Of a DNA stretch of 64,000 nucleotides, positions 33,947 through 45,556 are shown piece after piece (the first letter of the stretch is position 1; every line of letters starts with the position of its first letter). Under the pieces are notes generated by a model, which saw only the letters and a program-made list of their open reading frames with translations, was not told the DNA's origin and did no database searches. The position numbers were made by a program, and so were the translations under genes. Location of the stretch: the NCBI GenBank assembly GCA_004352715.1, contig SCFE01000004.1, positions 4,700,701 to 4,764,700 of the forward strand. The letters are read 5' to 3'. This stretch comes from Hofstenia miamia. Its lineage: Eukaryota > Xenacoelomorpha > Acoela.

Positions 33947-35259
33947 ATGTCTCCTGAAATTGAAACATCCCCAACAGAATTAGTGCTACAGCCATCACAA
34001 GTGCATACAGAATTTACTATAGCTCACTAAAATAATTGAGAATAATAATAGAAAAAGATGAGAGTTGATGATAGAGATAGAAAAATTAACACAGAGAATG
34101 TTCAAAGTGGAGGTAGTAAATTCGGAAAATACAGGATATGAGTATAAGATTCACAGAACAATGAAATTTGTTCCAAAAGCAAATTGAAAAATTAATGGAG
34201 GCCAATAAGGAAATCAAAGCACAAAGCAAATGGAAATTGACAATCTAAAAGATGAATCAGACTAATGGTATTAACCAACAAAGAAAAGGAAAATAAGGAA
34301 GAAGGAAATGCTAAAGTGGTAGAAACTATAATAACAGAAAAACCAGAGGAGCTGAACAAAGCAATACCTACAAGAAACATGCCAATAGAGATAAACAAAC
34401 AGTGCAAAACTGAAGAAGAGTTTATGGAAAAATTAGTTACTAATATAACCAAAGAAGTAAAGGAAAATTGCATGAAACTGGCAGAGAATGCAATATTATC
34501 AGAAGAGGAAAATGCAGATATACCTGCATGCAAAGCAATTCTTCCTAAATTTAAAGGAAGAGTGGACATGTATTCACCAACATTTAATGAATGGCTTCAA
34601 ATATTTTAGATGAGTATGAAAGAGAGAAAAGTAACACAAAGTGCAGCAACAGCAAGGTTTCCCTCTATATAAGTGGAGCAGCATATCAACACTAATTAGT
34701 AATGGATATACAAATGAAAATGAAATATAAAAAGTTAATCAGTGAATATCAACAACATTATAATGATGAGAGTTTTAAAAGCCAATATAGAATGCAGTTG
34801 AATGGAATGAAAATGAATAGGAGAGACAATCTGAGAAATTACATGTCTCAAGTTAAAAGGTTACTGAAATTGAGTTCAAGGGAACAAACATATTCTAGAT
34901 ATAATTTGTTTTCACATATTTGTAAAGGTTTATGTGAAGCAATAAGACAACAATTTGAGATAAAATTTGGCACTGAGGATCAACTAGATAGAATGATCAG
35001 GAAAGGATTGGCGATACAGGTAACCATGGAAAACAATGCAAGAAAAAGTGTACCAATGACCACAGTAACTACCGCCAATAAAATTATGGGCAAAGAGTTA
35101 TCTAAAAAATCAGGAGAAGAAATTATTATGATAAAACTTAAGGATGGCGCAATAAAGAGAATAAAATGGGAAGACCTTAAATGTCAGATGCAAAAGGCAG
35201 GTAAATCTAATCAAAGAGGAGGAAACATACTTCAAAGAATAGGATTTATTAGAAAATGA
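33947..35259 (+). pseudogene. gag: Ty3/gypsy gag, plus element, decayed
   Basis: Starts M-S-P-E-I-E-T-S-P-T-E, as in the copy at 13028, then a stop-ridden coiled-coil-like region. Two usable frames follow, 34265-34609 and 34702-35259. They hold C-K-A-I-L-P-K-F-K-G-R-V, N-E-W-L-Q, then F-K-S-Q-Y-R-M, L-S-S-R-E and L-F-S-H-I-C-K-G-L, matching the minus-strand gags residue for residue in places. The zinc knuckle is destroyed: where the others have K-C-Y-N-C-G-K-K-G-H this copy has K-C-Q-M-Q-K-A-G-K. The divergence is far greater than between the three minus units, so this is an older copy. Confidence 0.88.
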
Positions 35260-35373
35260 TGATGATCAAGAAGAAAATGAAAAAGTCAAAAATGCAGACA
35301 TCAACAATTTAAACTAGAGGGAGAGCCATCTCCAAAAAAACAATCACCCATTTTTATAATTACAGACTTAATT

Positions 35374-36090
35374 AAAATGAATGCAATACCAGTTGTAATC
35401 AATGGAATTATGGTCAAAGCAACTATAGATACAGGAGCAGTGATATCAATTATAACTGATGATTGCACATTGAAAATAGGATTCTCAAAGAAAAACTTAG
35501 ATACTGAAAAAAGTAGATAAATAAGTGCAACAGGTGATTACATAGACATAAAAGGCAAATTGGAGAATTTACCAATGACAATAGCAAATACGACGTTTCA
35601 ACAAACATTAACAGTGATTGATATGGAAAGGAATACATTACTGTACAAAATGATTTCTTAACAAGCAATGGATGTATTATTTAAAATGATAGCAGTGCAA
35701 GAGGAAGTAGTGATAATATATGAAGAAGAAAAAAGAAACACAGTAACATTTTGATTAAAAGAAGACATGAAAATATTACCAAATAATTGGAAGATGTGTC
35801 AAATAGAAACTGAAAATGAGATAGATGCCAAGATAATGATATACAATCAAATAGGGATAAATACATAAAAGCTGTCAATTCCATCCAGTCTGTGCACAGT
35901 GTGAAAAGGCAAAGGAGTGATACCAATATATAACACAACATATCACACTGTTAATGTATAAAAGGAAAAGTTGAAAATTCAAGGCAAGAAAATAAAGTCA
36001 GAGATTGACATAATTGAGGAGGATGAAAAAGAATACCAAATACCTGAAATAAAAGATGAAGAATATCAACACTTGAAATGAGAAGAAAAA
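35374..36090 (+). pseudogene. pro: Ty3/gypsy protease and linker, plus element
   Basis: M-N-A-I-P-V-V-I-N-G-I-M leads into A-T-I-D-T-G-A-V-I-S-I-I-T-D-D, a textbook retropepsin active site. Downstream there are nonsense codons (for example after E-K-S-R near 35518 and T-V-T-F near 35754) and a small deletion in the flap-side L-L-Y-K region near 35640-35660. The acidic linker matches the other copies in order (L-P-N-N-W-K-M, I-P-S-S-L-C-T-V) and leads into the RT N-terminus. Confidence 0.85.
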
Positions 36091-37010
36091 CAAGAATTAA
36101 TCAAAGTGTTGAATAAACATAAAAAAATATTCAACTTTGGTGAAATAAGTGTAGGCAAGGCAGAGGCAAAACACATAAAATTATTACTACAACAGATGAA
36201 CTGATATGACTGCCATGTAAAAGAGTGCCAGAGAACCTCAAGGAAAACTATAACACAATACTGAATGAGTTGATAGATAATAAAATTATAAGACCAAGTG
36301 AAAGTCCATGTGCCTCACCAATGGTATTTGTAAGGCAAGGCAACAAATATAGATTATGTATAGACTTTCAGAAACTCAACAACATAACAAAAATGACGCA
36401 TATCAATTACCAAGAATATATGACATAATCTATGAAGCCAGCAAACACAAGTATTACACATGTATCAACTTATGCAAAGCATATTGACAGGTACCAATGG
36501 AGCCCTGGGATATAGAAAAATCAGCATTTATAACGCCATATGGATTGTTTGAGTGGGTGTAGATGGCATTTGGCCTCTGTAATGCACCAGAGCATTTCAG
36601 AGATATGCAATGAAAGTACTCAAACAGAACAATAAAAAGATGAAAGAAGGAATAAGCACGTATATAGATGATATATTAGTAGCAAGTGACATAATAGAAG
36701 AGCATTTGAAAAAACTTGATAGGACATTAACAATTCTATATAATGCAGGACTCTATGTACATGGAAAAAAGTGCGAAATTCTGAAAACAGAAGTAGTATT
36801 CTTAGGAAGACAAATACAAAAGGGAAAAATCAAAATGAAGAACAATGCAAGAGAAATGATACAAAGTATAAAAAGCCCAAGAAACAAAAGAGATGTTCAA
36901 ACAATAATGGGGTTTATTAATTATTATGGATCCTTTATTCCAAACATAGCCCAGAAAACTAGCAAATTGACAGCACTATTGAAGAAATCAAAACACTAGA
37001 TAATATAAAG
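36091..37010 (+). pseudogene. pol: Ty3/gypsy reverse transcriptase, plus element
   Basis: Blocks in order: F-N-F-G-E-I-S-V-G-K near 36130, the fingers region L-I-D-N-K-I-I-R-P-S-E-S-P near 36270-36308, R-L-C-I-D-F-Q-K-L-N near 36352-36381, then after an indel the motif A region Y-T-C-I-N-L-C-K-A-Y near 36455-36485. Motif A has Asn where the catalytic Asp belongs. I-T-P-Y-G and F-G-L-C-N-A-P follow, and the catalytic box S-T-Y-I-D-D-I-L-V-A-S near 36656-36688 is intact. The thumb has G-F-I-N-Y-Y-G-S-F-I-P-N. At least three frame breaks and several stops make it non-functional. Confidence 0.92.
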
Positions 37011-37442
37011 AATGAACTTGCTAAAAACCATCATTGAATATGCCAAGTTATGGAGAAGAATTCATTTTGGATTGTGATGCCAGCAATGTTGCAATAGGAG
37101 CATGCTTAGGGCAAATTAAAAATGAAAAAGAAGTCCCAATACAATTTTTTTAGCAGAAAGCTCAAACAGAGTGAAGAAAATTATGGGATAACCAAATTGG
37201 AAATGCTAACATTAGTGGAAAGCTTAAAGAAATTTAGGTACTTCTTGATAGGACAAAATTTTAAAGTGAGAACTGTTAATAGTGGTTTGGTATGGTTAAA
37301 AAAAATTTCAGGTGACAAATCCTCTATAGTATCAAGATAGATAGAATACTTAAATGAGTTTAAATTTACAATAGAGCACCGCAAAGGAGCTCTACACAAA
37401 AATACTGACTTTTGGAATATCAAAGAGATATGGAAAAAATTG
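37011..37442 (+). pseudogene. pol: Ty3/gypsy RNase H, plus element
   Basis: F-I-L-D-C-D-A-S-N-V-A-I-G-A-C-L-G-Q is the RNase H start. After a frameshift near 37150 comes E-E-N-Y-G-I-T-K-L-E-M-L-T-L with the catalytic Glu, then F-R-Y-F-L-I-G and R-T-V-N-S where T-D-H is expected, so an Asp is lost. The closing block F-T-I-E-H-R-K-G-A-L-H-K-N follows after a stop near 37338. Coding similarity fades after about 37440. Confidence 0.88.
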
Positions 37443-38335
37443 AAGGAGAAAAAAATATGAATTCCTACTGTAGAATCAGTGGCTGGGGAGTATAACAGCA
37501 TTACCAAAAAGAAACTAGTTGACTCTGCAAGAAGGTTACACTTGAGGCCTACATAGAGCAGCCATGATTCCAACAAAATAAATAACAAGAGATTATAATA
37601 ACTGGCATCAGTAATTCATCCACTGTAGCTTGCAACCAGAATGACCAATTCATATGGCATCCAGCCAGAGTGCTACCTTAGGGGAAGGCAGCTTGTGATA
37701 AGAGGGTGTGGTGCTTACTTGTCTTGGTGATTAATTTCTATCTCAGTGCAAAGTAGGAGTCTCAAAGTAGTTCTTATTTCTCAGCTAACTATTAAATAGC
37801 GCATAGTTGCTGTGCATTCATGTATGCCAACAGCATAATTTAATCTCTGTGTCAAATATTATAGGTGCATGTATGTCAAAGGTTTATTATTTCCCTAGTC
37901 ATGGCTTAATATGAACCANNNNNNNNNNNNNNNNNNNGCAGGACTCCCAAATAGTCGCCATGACTTAAGCATTCATTATGTTACAGATAATTTGAACAAC
38001 CAAATTAAAAGTAGACATTGAAGGAAAAAGAACACATTTCAGTTAAACAAGACTTGATTCTAATTCAAGCAAAAAAACAATTGCTACAATAGTTTCCTAT
38101 TTATACAAAGCATTAATCATTACCTGCTATTTGTTTACAACTTTAGATTAAAAGATCATTCCCTCACAAATTCAAATGAGCAAGCAGAACAGCACGTCAT
38201 AATACATTGAAAAGACAAAGTAACTGCAATGAAAATTAACCTCAAAATAGCAAGGTGACGTCAAAGGTGGCATAGAAAATACTAAAATACAAAATTACAA
38301 ATTGAGAATTAATAAAATTCTAGAGAAATATTCAA
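37443..38335. other. Unexplained insert between RNase H and integrase
   Basis: About 0.9 kb without clear pol similarity, including a 19-N gap (37919-37937). In other Ty3/gypsy elements a short connection leads straight to integrase, so most of this is foreign or badly decayed. No terminal repeats or target duplication could be seen. Confidence 0.5.
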
Positions 38336-39280
38336 ATGTCCCCGAGTGACTCTACACTACCACATAGGGAATACCAGAGCCTACCAGAAATTAATGCTGA
38401 CAAGAAAGGACAAGCTATAAAGCCAATTGTAATCAAAGAGGTGATAACAGAATCCAAAATCATCCAAAAGCAACAAACAGACATGATATTAATAGAAATA
38501 AGAGAGAAATTAAAAGACGAAAAGAAAATGCTAGGGAAAGACGCAAATAGTTATTTCCAAAGATATAAGTTAAAAGTTAATAACAATGGCCTTCTATATA
38601 TAGAAGGAAAAATGCTACGCATATATATTCCCAAATACTACAAAAGAGAATTAGTGAGGAAAATACATGAAAATTGACATATTGGGATAGTACAAATGGA
38701 AAAGACCTTTAACACAAGATTTATAACAACAGCCTTACAGAGAACAGTGGAGGACATAATTAACAAGTATATGACCTGCTTGATAAATAATAGAAGTCAT
38801 TTCCCCAAGACAGAGAGCGCCAATTGAAAAAATAATAGTGACAACACCAAATCTGATTGTGCATGTGGATCTAGAAAAATTATCACAAGATGATGAGGGA
38901 TACCAATACATTTTAGTAATTGTTGATAACTTTACAAAATATGCAAGGGTGATCCCACTAGATTCGACAACAGCTAAAACAGTGGTTGAGAAAATAATAA
39001 AAGAATGGTTATTAAAATTTGGACCAATGGAAACCATAATATCAGACAGGGGAGTACAATTTGAAAGTAAATTATTTGAAGAAATGGCAAAATGCATGGA
39101 AATTATGACAAAAAAACTACTGCATACCACCCACAAGCAAATGGGGCAGTAGAAAGATTGAATAGAACAATGATCAAACTAATAAGAGTTTTAACATCAA
39201 TAGTAGAAGGAGAGATTCTAGAGAATTCATTGAAATGGTCGAATATTTCTGCAACACATTGGTACACTCAATGTATGTGA
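38336..39280 (+). pseudogene. pol: Ty3/gypsy integrase, plus element
   Basis: The linker frame (38336-38677) ends in the zinc region: I-H-E-N then a stop, H-I-G, and later M-T-C-L-I-N-N, where the second Cys of the HHCC finger is Asn. The catalytic core follows: V-H-V-D-L-E-K-L (first Asp, near 38858-38881), I-L-V-I-V-D-N-F-T-K-Y, I-I-S-D-R-G-V-Q-F-E-S (second Asp, near 39040-39070). After a one-base slip near 39100 comes A-Y-H-P-Q-A-N-G-A-V-E-R-L-N with the catalytic Glu. Known role: integrase inserts element cDNA into host DNA. The stop and frameshifts make it inactive. Confidence 0.93.
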
Positions 39281-40192
39281 AAGAAGCAGTGACATCACTA
39301 TTGATGCAATATGAAATATGACACATACTCTGATAAACCCGATAATGAATATGTTAGAAAAATAAAAAACCAACTAACAGGAATACATGAAGCAATGTGC
39401 CATAATACCAAAAAATCGGCGATAAGACAAGAAAGAAATATCAATAAGAAGATTTATGGAAAGCCACACAAAAAGGGGATAAGGTTTATGTGTACACACT
39501 ATTTGGGAACATAAGTAATGATAGATAAAAACGGGAATTTAAAATTATGAAAAGTGACGATGGTACATATAACAAAATGTGTGATCTTAATATTGTAGCA
39601 CAAGAAGAATTTCAAGAAGAGTACAGACCTCAAAAAGACGACATAGACGTCAAAAGAAGAACCTTGGCCCAGAGGGCAGTAAAAATTAAAAATAAATATA
39701 ACCCTGAAATATGGGATATAAATTTAGTAACTGAATTTAGAACAAACAATGAAGAGATCCAACAGAAGTCACAGTTGTTCACTAATGAAGAGCAAGAGAG
39801 TGCAAAGGAAGACCCCACAATCCAATTGTCAATTAAGGGACGTGAGGAGGGGCGAGCAAGCCAGCAGTGGCACTAGAAGTACTAGGTCTCCCCAATTGGA
39901 TTTTCAATTAAAGGGCATGATGATGGAGTTATCATCACCTAGTAACAGAAGAAGAAGAATAAAAAGGAAACATCTGCATTCTGATTGTCAATTAAAGGGC
40001 ATGATGATTGAGTTATCACCACCTAGTAGCACAAGGAGAAGAATAAAAAGGAAACCTCTGCAAACAGATTACCAACTAAAGGGTATGAGGAAAAGAACAA
40101 CCTCACTCAAATGCCAATTAAAGGGCATGCAGATAAGAGAGGCCAACATCGAGATACCAAGCATCAATTAAAGGACGAGGGGTTGGAGCAAA
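39281..40192 (+). pseudogene. pol: Pol C-terminus and repeated tail of the plus element
   Basis: After the integrase core there is a basic region (39311-39514) and a frame 39547-39876 resembling a Pol C-terminal domain (Y-N-K-M-C-D-L-N, Y-N-P-E-I-W-D-I). An overlapping frame, 39749-40171, then reads a repeated basic unit: Q-L-K-G-M-M-x-E-L-S, x-R-R-R-I-K-R-K, D-C-Q-L-K-G-M, with Q-L-K-G-M recurring at about 28-residue spacing and then more closely. At DNA level this is a CAATTAAAGGGCATGA-type motif. The purine-rich GGACGAGGGGTTGGAG next to 40189 resembles a polypurine tract. A solo LTR interrupts the tail at 40193. Confidence 0.6.
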
Positions 40193-41318
40193 TGTAATAT
40201 CCTCTACCAGGAATGGTCACTGTTTATCTAATGTTACTGTATAATGTTAGTTGTGTTCTTGCAGGTAAGGATTTACTTGTTACATACTGCTTGACTTGTT
40301 GCTTCTGATAACTTATATAATCTGGAATTAACCATTTGCTATTTAGGTGACAAAGCCAAGCAGTGACCTCCTCAGTGATCTCTAATGGGCATCTGCCCAA
40401 AGCAGATCTCCACATCAAGTTTCACCATTCCATCCATTGGTTGAGTGCCACTTCTCAGCTCAATCAATACAGTTTATGTGTACCCTACTTTAGATCAGTG
40501 CTTACTCAAGGCATGACACAACTTCACTTAAACTCTATTTTGTGAAAGTGTTCTATCTATTCACAACCTGACTTGTTAATAGTTGTTTGTTAAATATTAC
40601 ATGTAGCCATTACCAAAAATATATTGGCTTGTTTAAAAATATCTTGCTTGAACAACTTCCTATCCTACATTTATAATTTAGTACATGAATGGCATTTATG
40701 GGTCATCAATTTAGATGTAAAATAGTATTAATATAATTCCTAGGTTTTGGTCATCTGACTGTTTGTTGACAATCAATTATTTTAATACATGTAGTAAAGA
40801 AATGCTAGTCGGCTAATTGAGAGAAAACCCCTATACCTAACTTATGTGCACTTTCGTGATCTGGCACAGAGACCCTAGAATCATTCTCTATGATATATCC
40901 AGACCACTACTAAACACTGCTTGATTAGCTCAACATTGTATTTAAATAATCAAACTGTTAATGTGAAATCAAAATAAGAATTCCAAGTAAAATTCTTTAT
41001 CAAACTCTTACAAGGTTTTTAATCTATTTATAGTAAATCCAGAAAAGTACCTGTTGATTCAAATTTAAACTTCTGCCAAGATGGCGGCTGAAAATAATGG
41101 AAGCAACTTCACCCCCTCATTTAGTCAAAAGTATTTTTATTGACAGAAACAAATCTCTCTTTTTTGACACATGTTGTTTCTTAGTTGCATAATACAAATA
41201 CATCTTAAATAATTCTAATTGATTTGATTACAATATTTTAAATCATCTTTTCTTCAATCTTAATCCATTCTGCTTGACGTTTTGCAGCTTATTTGAGATT
41301 TATGTGGATGATGCTACA
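40193..41318 (-). mobile_element. Solo LTR, family B; TSD CAAA
   Basis: Plus-strand text starts TGTAATATCCTCTACC and ends GGATGATGCTACA. CAAA flanks it at 40189-40192 and 41319-41322. CTGCCAAGATGGCGGC lies near 41073 and CTATTTATAG (TATA box on the minus strand) near 41023. It interrupts the tail of the plus gag-pol element, whose CAATTAAAGG motif resumes at about 41376. Confidence 0.93.
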
Positions 41319-41608
41319 CAAATTTTTTCGACATCAACAAAACACTCCCCCTCTTCCAGCAAAACTTGATATCAATTAAAGGACAGAGAGTATAGAGCTA
41401 CTAAACTTGGTCCTAGTCTGTAACTAAAGGCAGTAGGCACCAAGGTCTGTGATCAATTAAAGGATCCACATATTCAAGAAATAAGCAATGATTCCAACAT
41501 GAATATATCTGATTAACCATCAACAAACTTGTCCCAACAACAGTGTACAGTTCACAAGCATTCTCCCATCGACAATTATTGACAACAACAACGTCATCCA
41601 GGTCAGAG
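41319..41608 (+). mobile_element. 3' internal end of the plus gag-pol element
   Basis: Continuation of the element after the solo LTR. ATCAATTAAAGGACAGAGAG near 41374 and GATCAATTAAAGGATCC near 41447 repeat the motif seen six times before 40192. It ends next to an LTR start at 41609. No clean polypurine tract touches that LTR. Confidence 0.65.
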
Positions 41609-42622
41609 TGTTGCATCATCCAAACTAATCAAGCTGCTAACATTGATTTGCATGGAGAATAAGATCAAAGACAAATTATGATTAGAAATATTATAAGATT
41701 ATTAGATCAGTATTTGTATTATGCAACCAAGAAAAAATTAAAGTCAACTTTAAGAGATTAGTATCTGTTGATAATAATACTTTTGGCAAAATGAGGGAGA
41801 GAAATCACTTGCATTATTTTTAGCCACCATATTGGCAGACGAAAGTTCAAATTTGAAATCAACAGGTACTTTTCTGAATTTGCTATAAATAGATTATTTT
41901 GTTCTGTTAATGCAATTTGAATATTTATTACAATGTCAAACTAAATGAGTGGTGTTTAGTAGTGGTCTGGATCCAACATCAAGATCGATTCTAGGGTCTT
42001 TGTGCCAGACCACAAAAGTGCACTTAGGTTAGGTATAGAGGTTTTTCTCTCATTTAGTTGACTAGTGATCACTCAGTACATGTATTAAAATAAATGAATT
42101 TGAAATATGGTTGGATGACTGAAACCTAAGTATCATTTTTACATTATTTCAGATCCAAATTAGTGACTATAAAGTGCCTGATAAAGTGACTGAGCATGTA
42201 CTAATTTATAAATTTAGGTTAGGAAGCTGCTCAATATTAAACTAGTTATTAAAGCCAGTATATTTTGGTAATGGCTACATGTAATATTAATTAAGAAGCT
42301 AGTAACAAGTCCAGTTGCATATTCATGAAACCCCACGTAACAAGCCATCAATGGGCCATTATTGGTCCATTATTAGTGCCATCAATTTACCAACAATGAG
42401 CTATCAATTCACCATTAAAAGCCAATATTTACCAACAATACGCCATTCATATACCAGCAATTTTCCTTCTAACATTAATGGTTTATATTGGCAAATGGTT
42501 GGCCAATATTGGCCAACAATGCAAATAATGGACCAATAATTGCCCATTTATCATTGTTACTTGGGACACTTTCACAAAATAGAATCTAAGTTGAATTGTG
42601 CCTTGTCTTGAGTATACACTGA
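41609..42622 (+). mobile_element. 3' LTR of family B type, truncated, with nested MITE
   Basis: Starts TGTTGCATCATCCAAACTAATCAAGCTGC, a diverged form of the family B start. It contains AGCCACCATATTGGCAG near 41821, CTATAAATAG near 41883 and GTGCACTTAGGTTAGG near 42019. At 42332 an inverted-repeat element interrupts it, and family B text resumes at 42566 (ACACTTTCACAAAATAGA...GTCTTGAGTATACACTGA) until similarity ends near 42622. The terminal CTACA is missing. Confidence 0.8.
42332..42565. mobile_element. MITE-like inverted-repeat element, 234 bp
   Basis: The ends are inverted repeats of about 33 bp: CCCACGTAACAAGCC on the left and the reverse complement of ...CATTGTTACTTGGG on the right, both leading to AATGGGC(C/A)ATTATTGG. 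Comparison with an uninterrupted family B LTR shows that the host text reads GAAACACTTT, so the duplicated target is only AC. The interior is a run of CCAT(T/C)A and CCAATATT words without coding capacity. Confidence 0.75.
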
Positions 42623-42929
42623 ATTTTTGGCTCATTTTTGTCAAATGTCAAACAAATAACTTTCAAATAACTATTTTTACTGTAATCATTTTTATGACTT
42701 CTTTCATAACAAAATCACTTATAGATTTTTACAATTAAAATAATATTGTAAGTAAAATTTCTTATTTACAATTTGTTCAGAATAGTCACCTTTCTGTTTG
42801 CAAAATTCTAATGAAAAATTAGAATGACAAGAATGCCTTTCTTGCATTCTGTCACATCATATACAAGTAGAAAATGTGAAGCCATCTAATAATGCAAATT
42901 ATAATTAAATATGTATTGAATTAAAAAAG

Positions 42930-43420
42930 ATAATTGTTGACCACCCAAATATAATTGTACATGCAGATTTTGAAAAGATATAATTAGAAAATTAAAACTA
43001 TATTAATCTGTTTGTAATTCTTGAAAATTTACAATTATAATAGGTATATTCTTTTGAAAAATACCAGTTGAAGATGCAATACAAAGCAGTGTATTGAAAA
43101 CTTTAGTCCTACATTAGATATAGGCCTCCATAATTTGAAATAACTTTATATAAAGAGCTAATTAACATTGTGATTTTTCATAATACCACATCCACTTACC
43201 ACCCTCAAGGCAGTTTAGCAGTGGAATGAATAAATCATGTGCAAATTCAATTACTAAGAATGATGAAATCCCTACTGCAAGTGTAGCACTATTGCTGATT
43301 AGTTCTATCATCCATGTGAAATTCTATAAATTTTATTTTTGTATTTCTAAATATGCATCTATTAGTTTTTCATATAAGACCAACTTTTGGTTGTAAATAA
43401 AGAACTGTTTTAGAAATGCT
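42930..43420 (+). pseudogene. pol: Ty3/gypsy integrase relic, heavily decayed
   Basis: Plus-strand pieces in shifting frames: H-P-N-I-I-V-H-A-D-F-E-K-I (first Asp region), L-F-V-I-L-E-N, then T-T-S-T-Y-H-P-Q-G-S-L-A-V-E before a stop, corresponding to A-Y-H-P-Q-A-N-G-A-V-E-R-L-N in the element at 39 kb. The order and spacing match an integrase core. Nearly every line has a stop, so this is an old copy. Confidence 0.65.
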
Positions 43421-45556
43421 TACTTATTCAAAATTTCAAGACTATAATGTGCTGCTCCCATTGGCACTACATATTGACCCTGATGTGATGATGGAAGAGT
43501 TCTAGTTTTTGGAGAAAAATTGAATTATAGGAGTAATCATTTTCTCATTACATTATTGTAAGCTGCTGTGATTACATTGACTTATCTTTGTAGTGTACAG
43601 TGGAAAACTTGAATCTGGGGTTGTCAATTTGGTCACAATTTCAGTTATTTATCGTAACTAAAATGAGCTAGAGCTATCTCATGGCATTTCTTGGTTTGTA
43701 AAAAGAGACCTTTCAAGTTTAAAATTTGATATTGTGCAACCCAAATAATGCAAATGATTGATAAAATGTCCTCCATCAGCAATAAACTAAAAAATACAAG
43801 GAAACAACTCTATCATGGCTTGGTTCAGCACATGGCATCAATACTGGTTGTTTTCATCATCAAAATTAAGTGTTTGTTGTTTAAATTTGTGGTGTTCAAA
43901 CTAACAATATATTAGTGCATCAAACCCAATGATATTACTATACATTTATACATTACTTGAACTTATTTTGTCTTACATGTTATTAAGAAAAATAAAAGAA
44001 AAATAAAAACAAGTGCAATAATAAATTGTCAAATGTGAGTGAATAATGTAGTTTGGGATATTTTACTTAAATTATTCTTTGTAGGATTTACTTATACTAT
44101 AATCATGTATGCTTACTTATCTTGCCTTAATCAAAGATGTCTGTGCCATGAATTAATAATTTGATTAGCTATGAAGGAAACTGTTAAGTATTTTGATTGA
44201 TAGGACAGTAAAAATTTAAAGGATCAATTATATGAATTGTCAAATATTTGTAATTGAAATATTCTTGTATCTATTTAACTTTATTTTCATTATGATTTTG
44301 ACATGTGGGGATGTAAAATTGCAACCCTCATTAATGATGATCTAATTGCTTTGAACTTTGATAGGTAGCTTCACTCCACAGTGAAAATTTAATACACATA
44401 GTGATATTGTATGTCTTTGCATATTTTTTTACTGTTCTCAGTATTATTCAACATATGATGAGCAAAATATTCCATTTCTTATAAGATCACACAGATAAAA
44501 GGAATCAAACAATTTAATACTGTTGTTTTTACCTATGATCCAAAATGTACTACTAAATAACTTTATTGCCACTGTGCTGTTAAAATTTCTTTGAGATTTG
44601 TAGTTGAAGGCACAAAAATTCTTTTAGGAAAGACAGAAAACTAAATTTAAGCAAACTACATTTTCTATAAACCTGCTACTAGTCACACTTTGATTTTTTG
44701 AGTTGATTGAGTGCCAAGGAATGCACATACTCTGCTCTCACTAGTTGTGAGAAATGCCAGTAACACAATTGTGCTCCCTTTGACAGTTTTCTTTTGGTGA
44801 CATGTTACCATGTTTGTGTTATTTATTTTTTTCAAGCCCTTCACTAAACTTGTTGACAAATTTCATCTATTTATTATTCTAATGAGTGCCATTATCAAAA
44901 AATATTGACTACTGAAATTTGAATAATGTTGAAACTGCAATTGCTTTTCTATTTGCATTTCATTTAACTGTAAAGAAACCAACCATATCTTAACCAAAAC
45001 TTCAGCAAATATCAGGCAAAAGCACATATGTTTTTAGACTAAAAAAATTTTTTCACAAACATTCTCTAGTTTTCCTTAATCTAAAGCTATTGTGAAAAAT
45101 AAGTAGCACAATACTTGTAGAGCTTTTAATAAAAAATGTACATGCATAGCAACTCTTCTTCTATTTTCATAAAAATAGTCAATGACCTCTGATGAAAACC
45201 CTGAAATCCACGCAAAAAAGGAGTTTTTTTAAAAAGATCTTAATTTTCAATAACATTTAGCATTTGATGTTCTGAAATATCATTCTAATATTAAATTTAA
45301 GATATTAATATAAACATTTTTGTAATTTCTTGAATCATATAAGTCATAATAAATAAAATTTAAAGAAAATCAATAGGTTTACATTAATTTTATTACCTTA
45401 AAATTACTTTAAAATCAGGTGTATCACATACAATTTTAATAGTTGTTAATTACTAAAATATGAAATTTTTGTGGATAAGGTTGTACTACACAGCATATAA
45501 TATTTTTTTCTTGAATTGTTTGAAATTCAGTTTATCATAATTTCTCATTTACTTAC
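43421..45556. other. Non-coding, nothing recognised (probable intron)
   Basis: AT-rich sequence with no supportable frame, terminal repeat or repeat-family match within the window. It lies just downstream (minus sense) of the Ig exon at 45557. Confidence 0.45.

Noticed and set aside
40193-41318. 3' LTR of the plus gag-pol element
   Set aside because: It is in the opposite orientation, has its own CAAA duplication on both sides, and the element's tail motif resumes after it.
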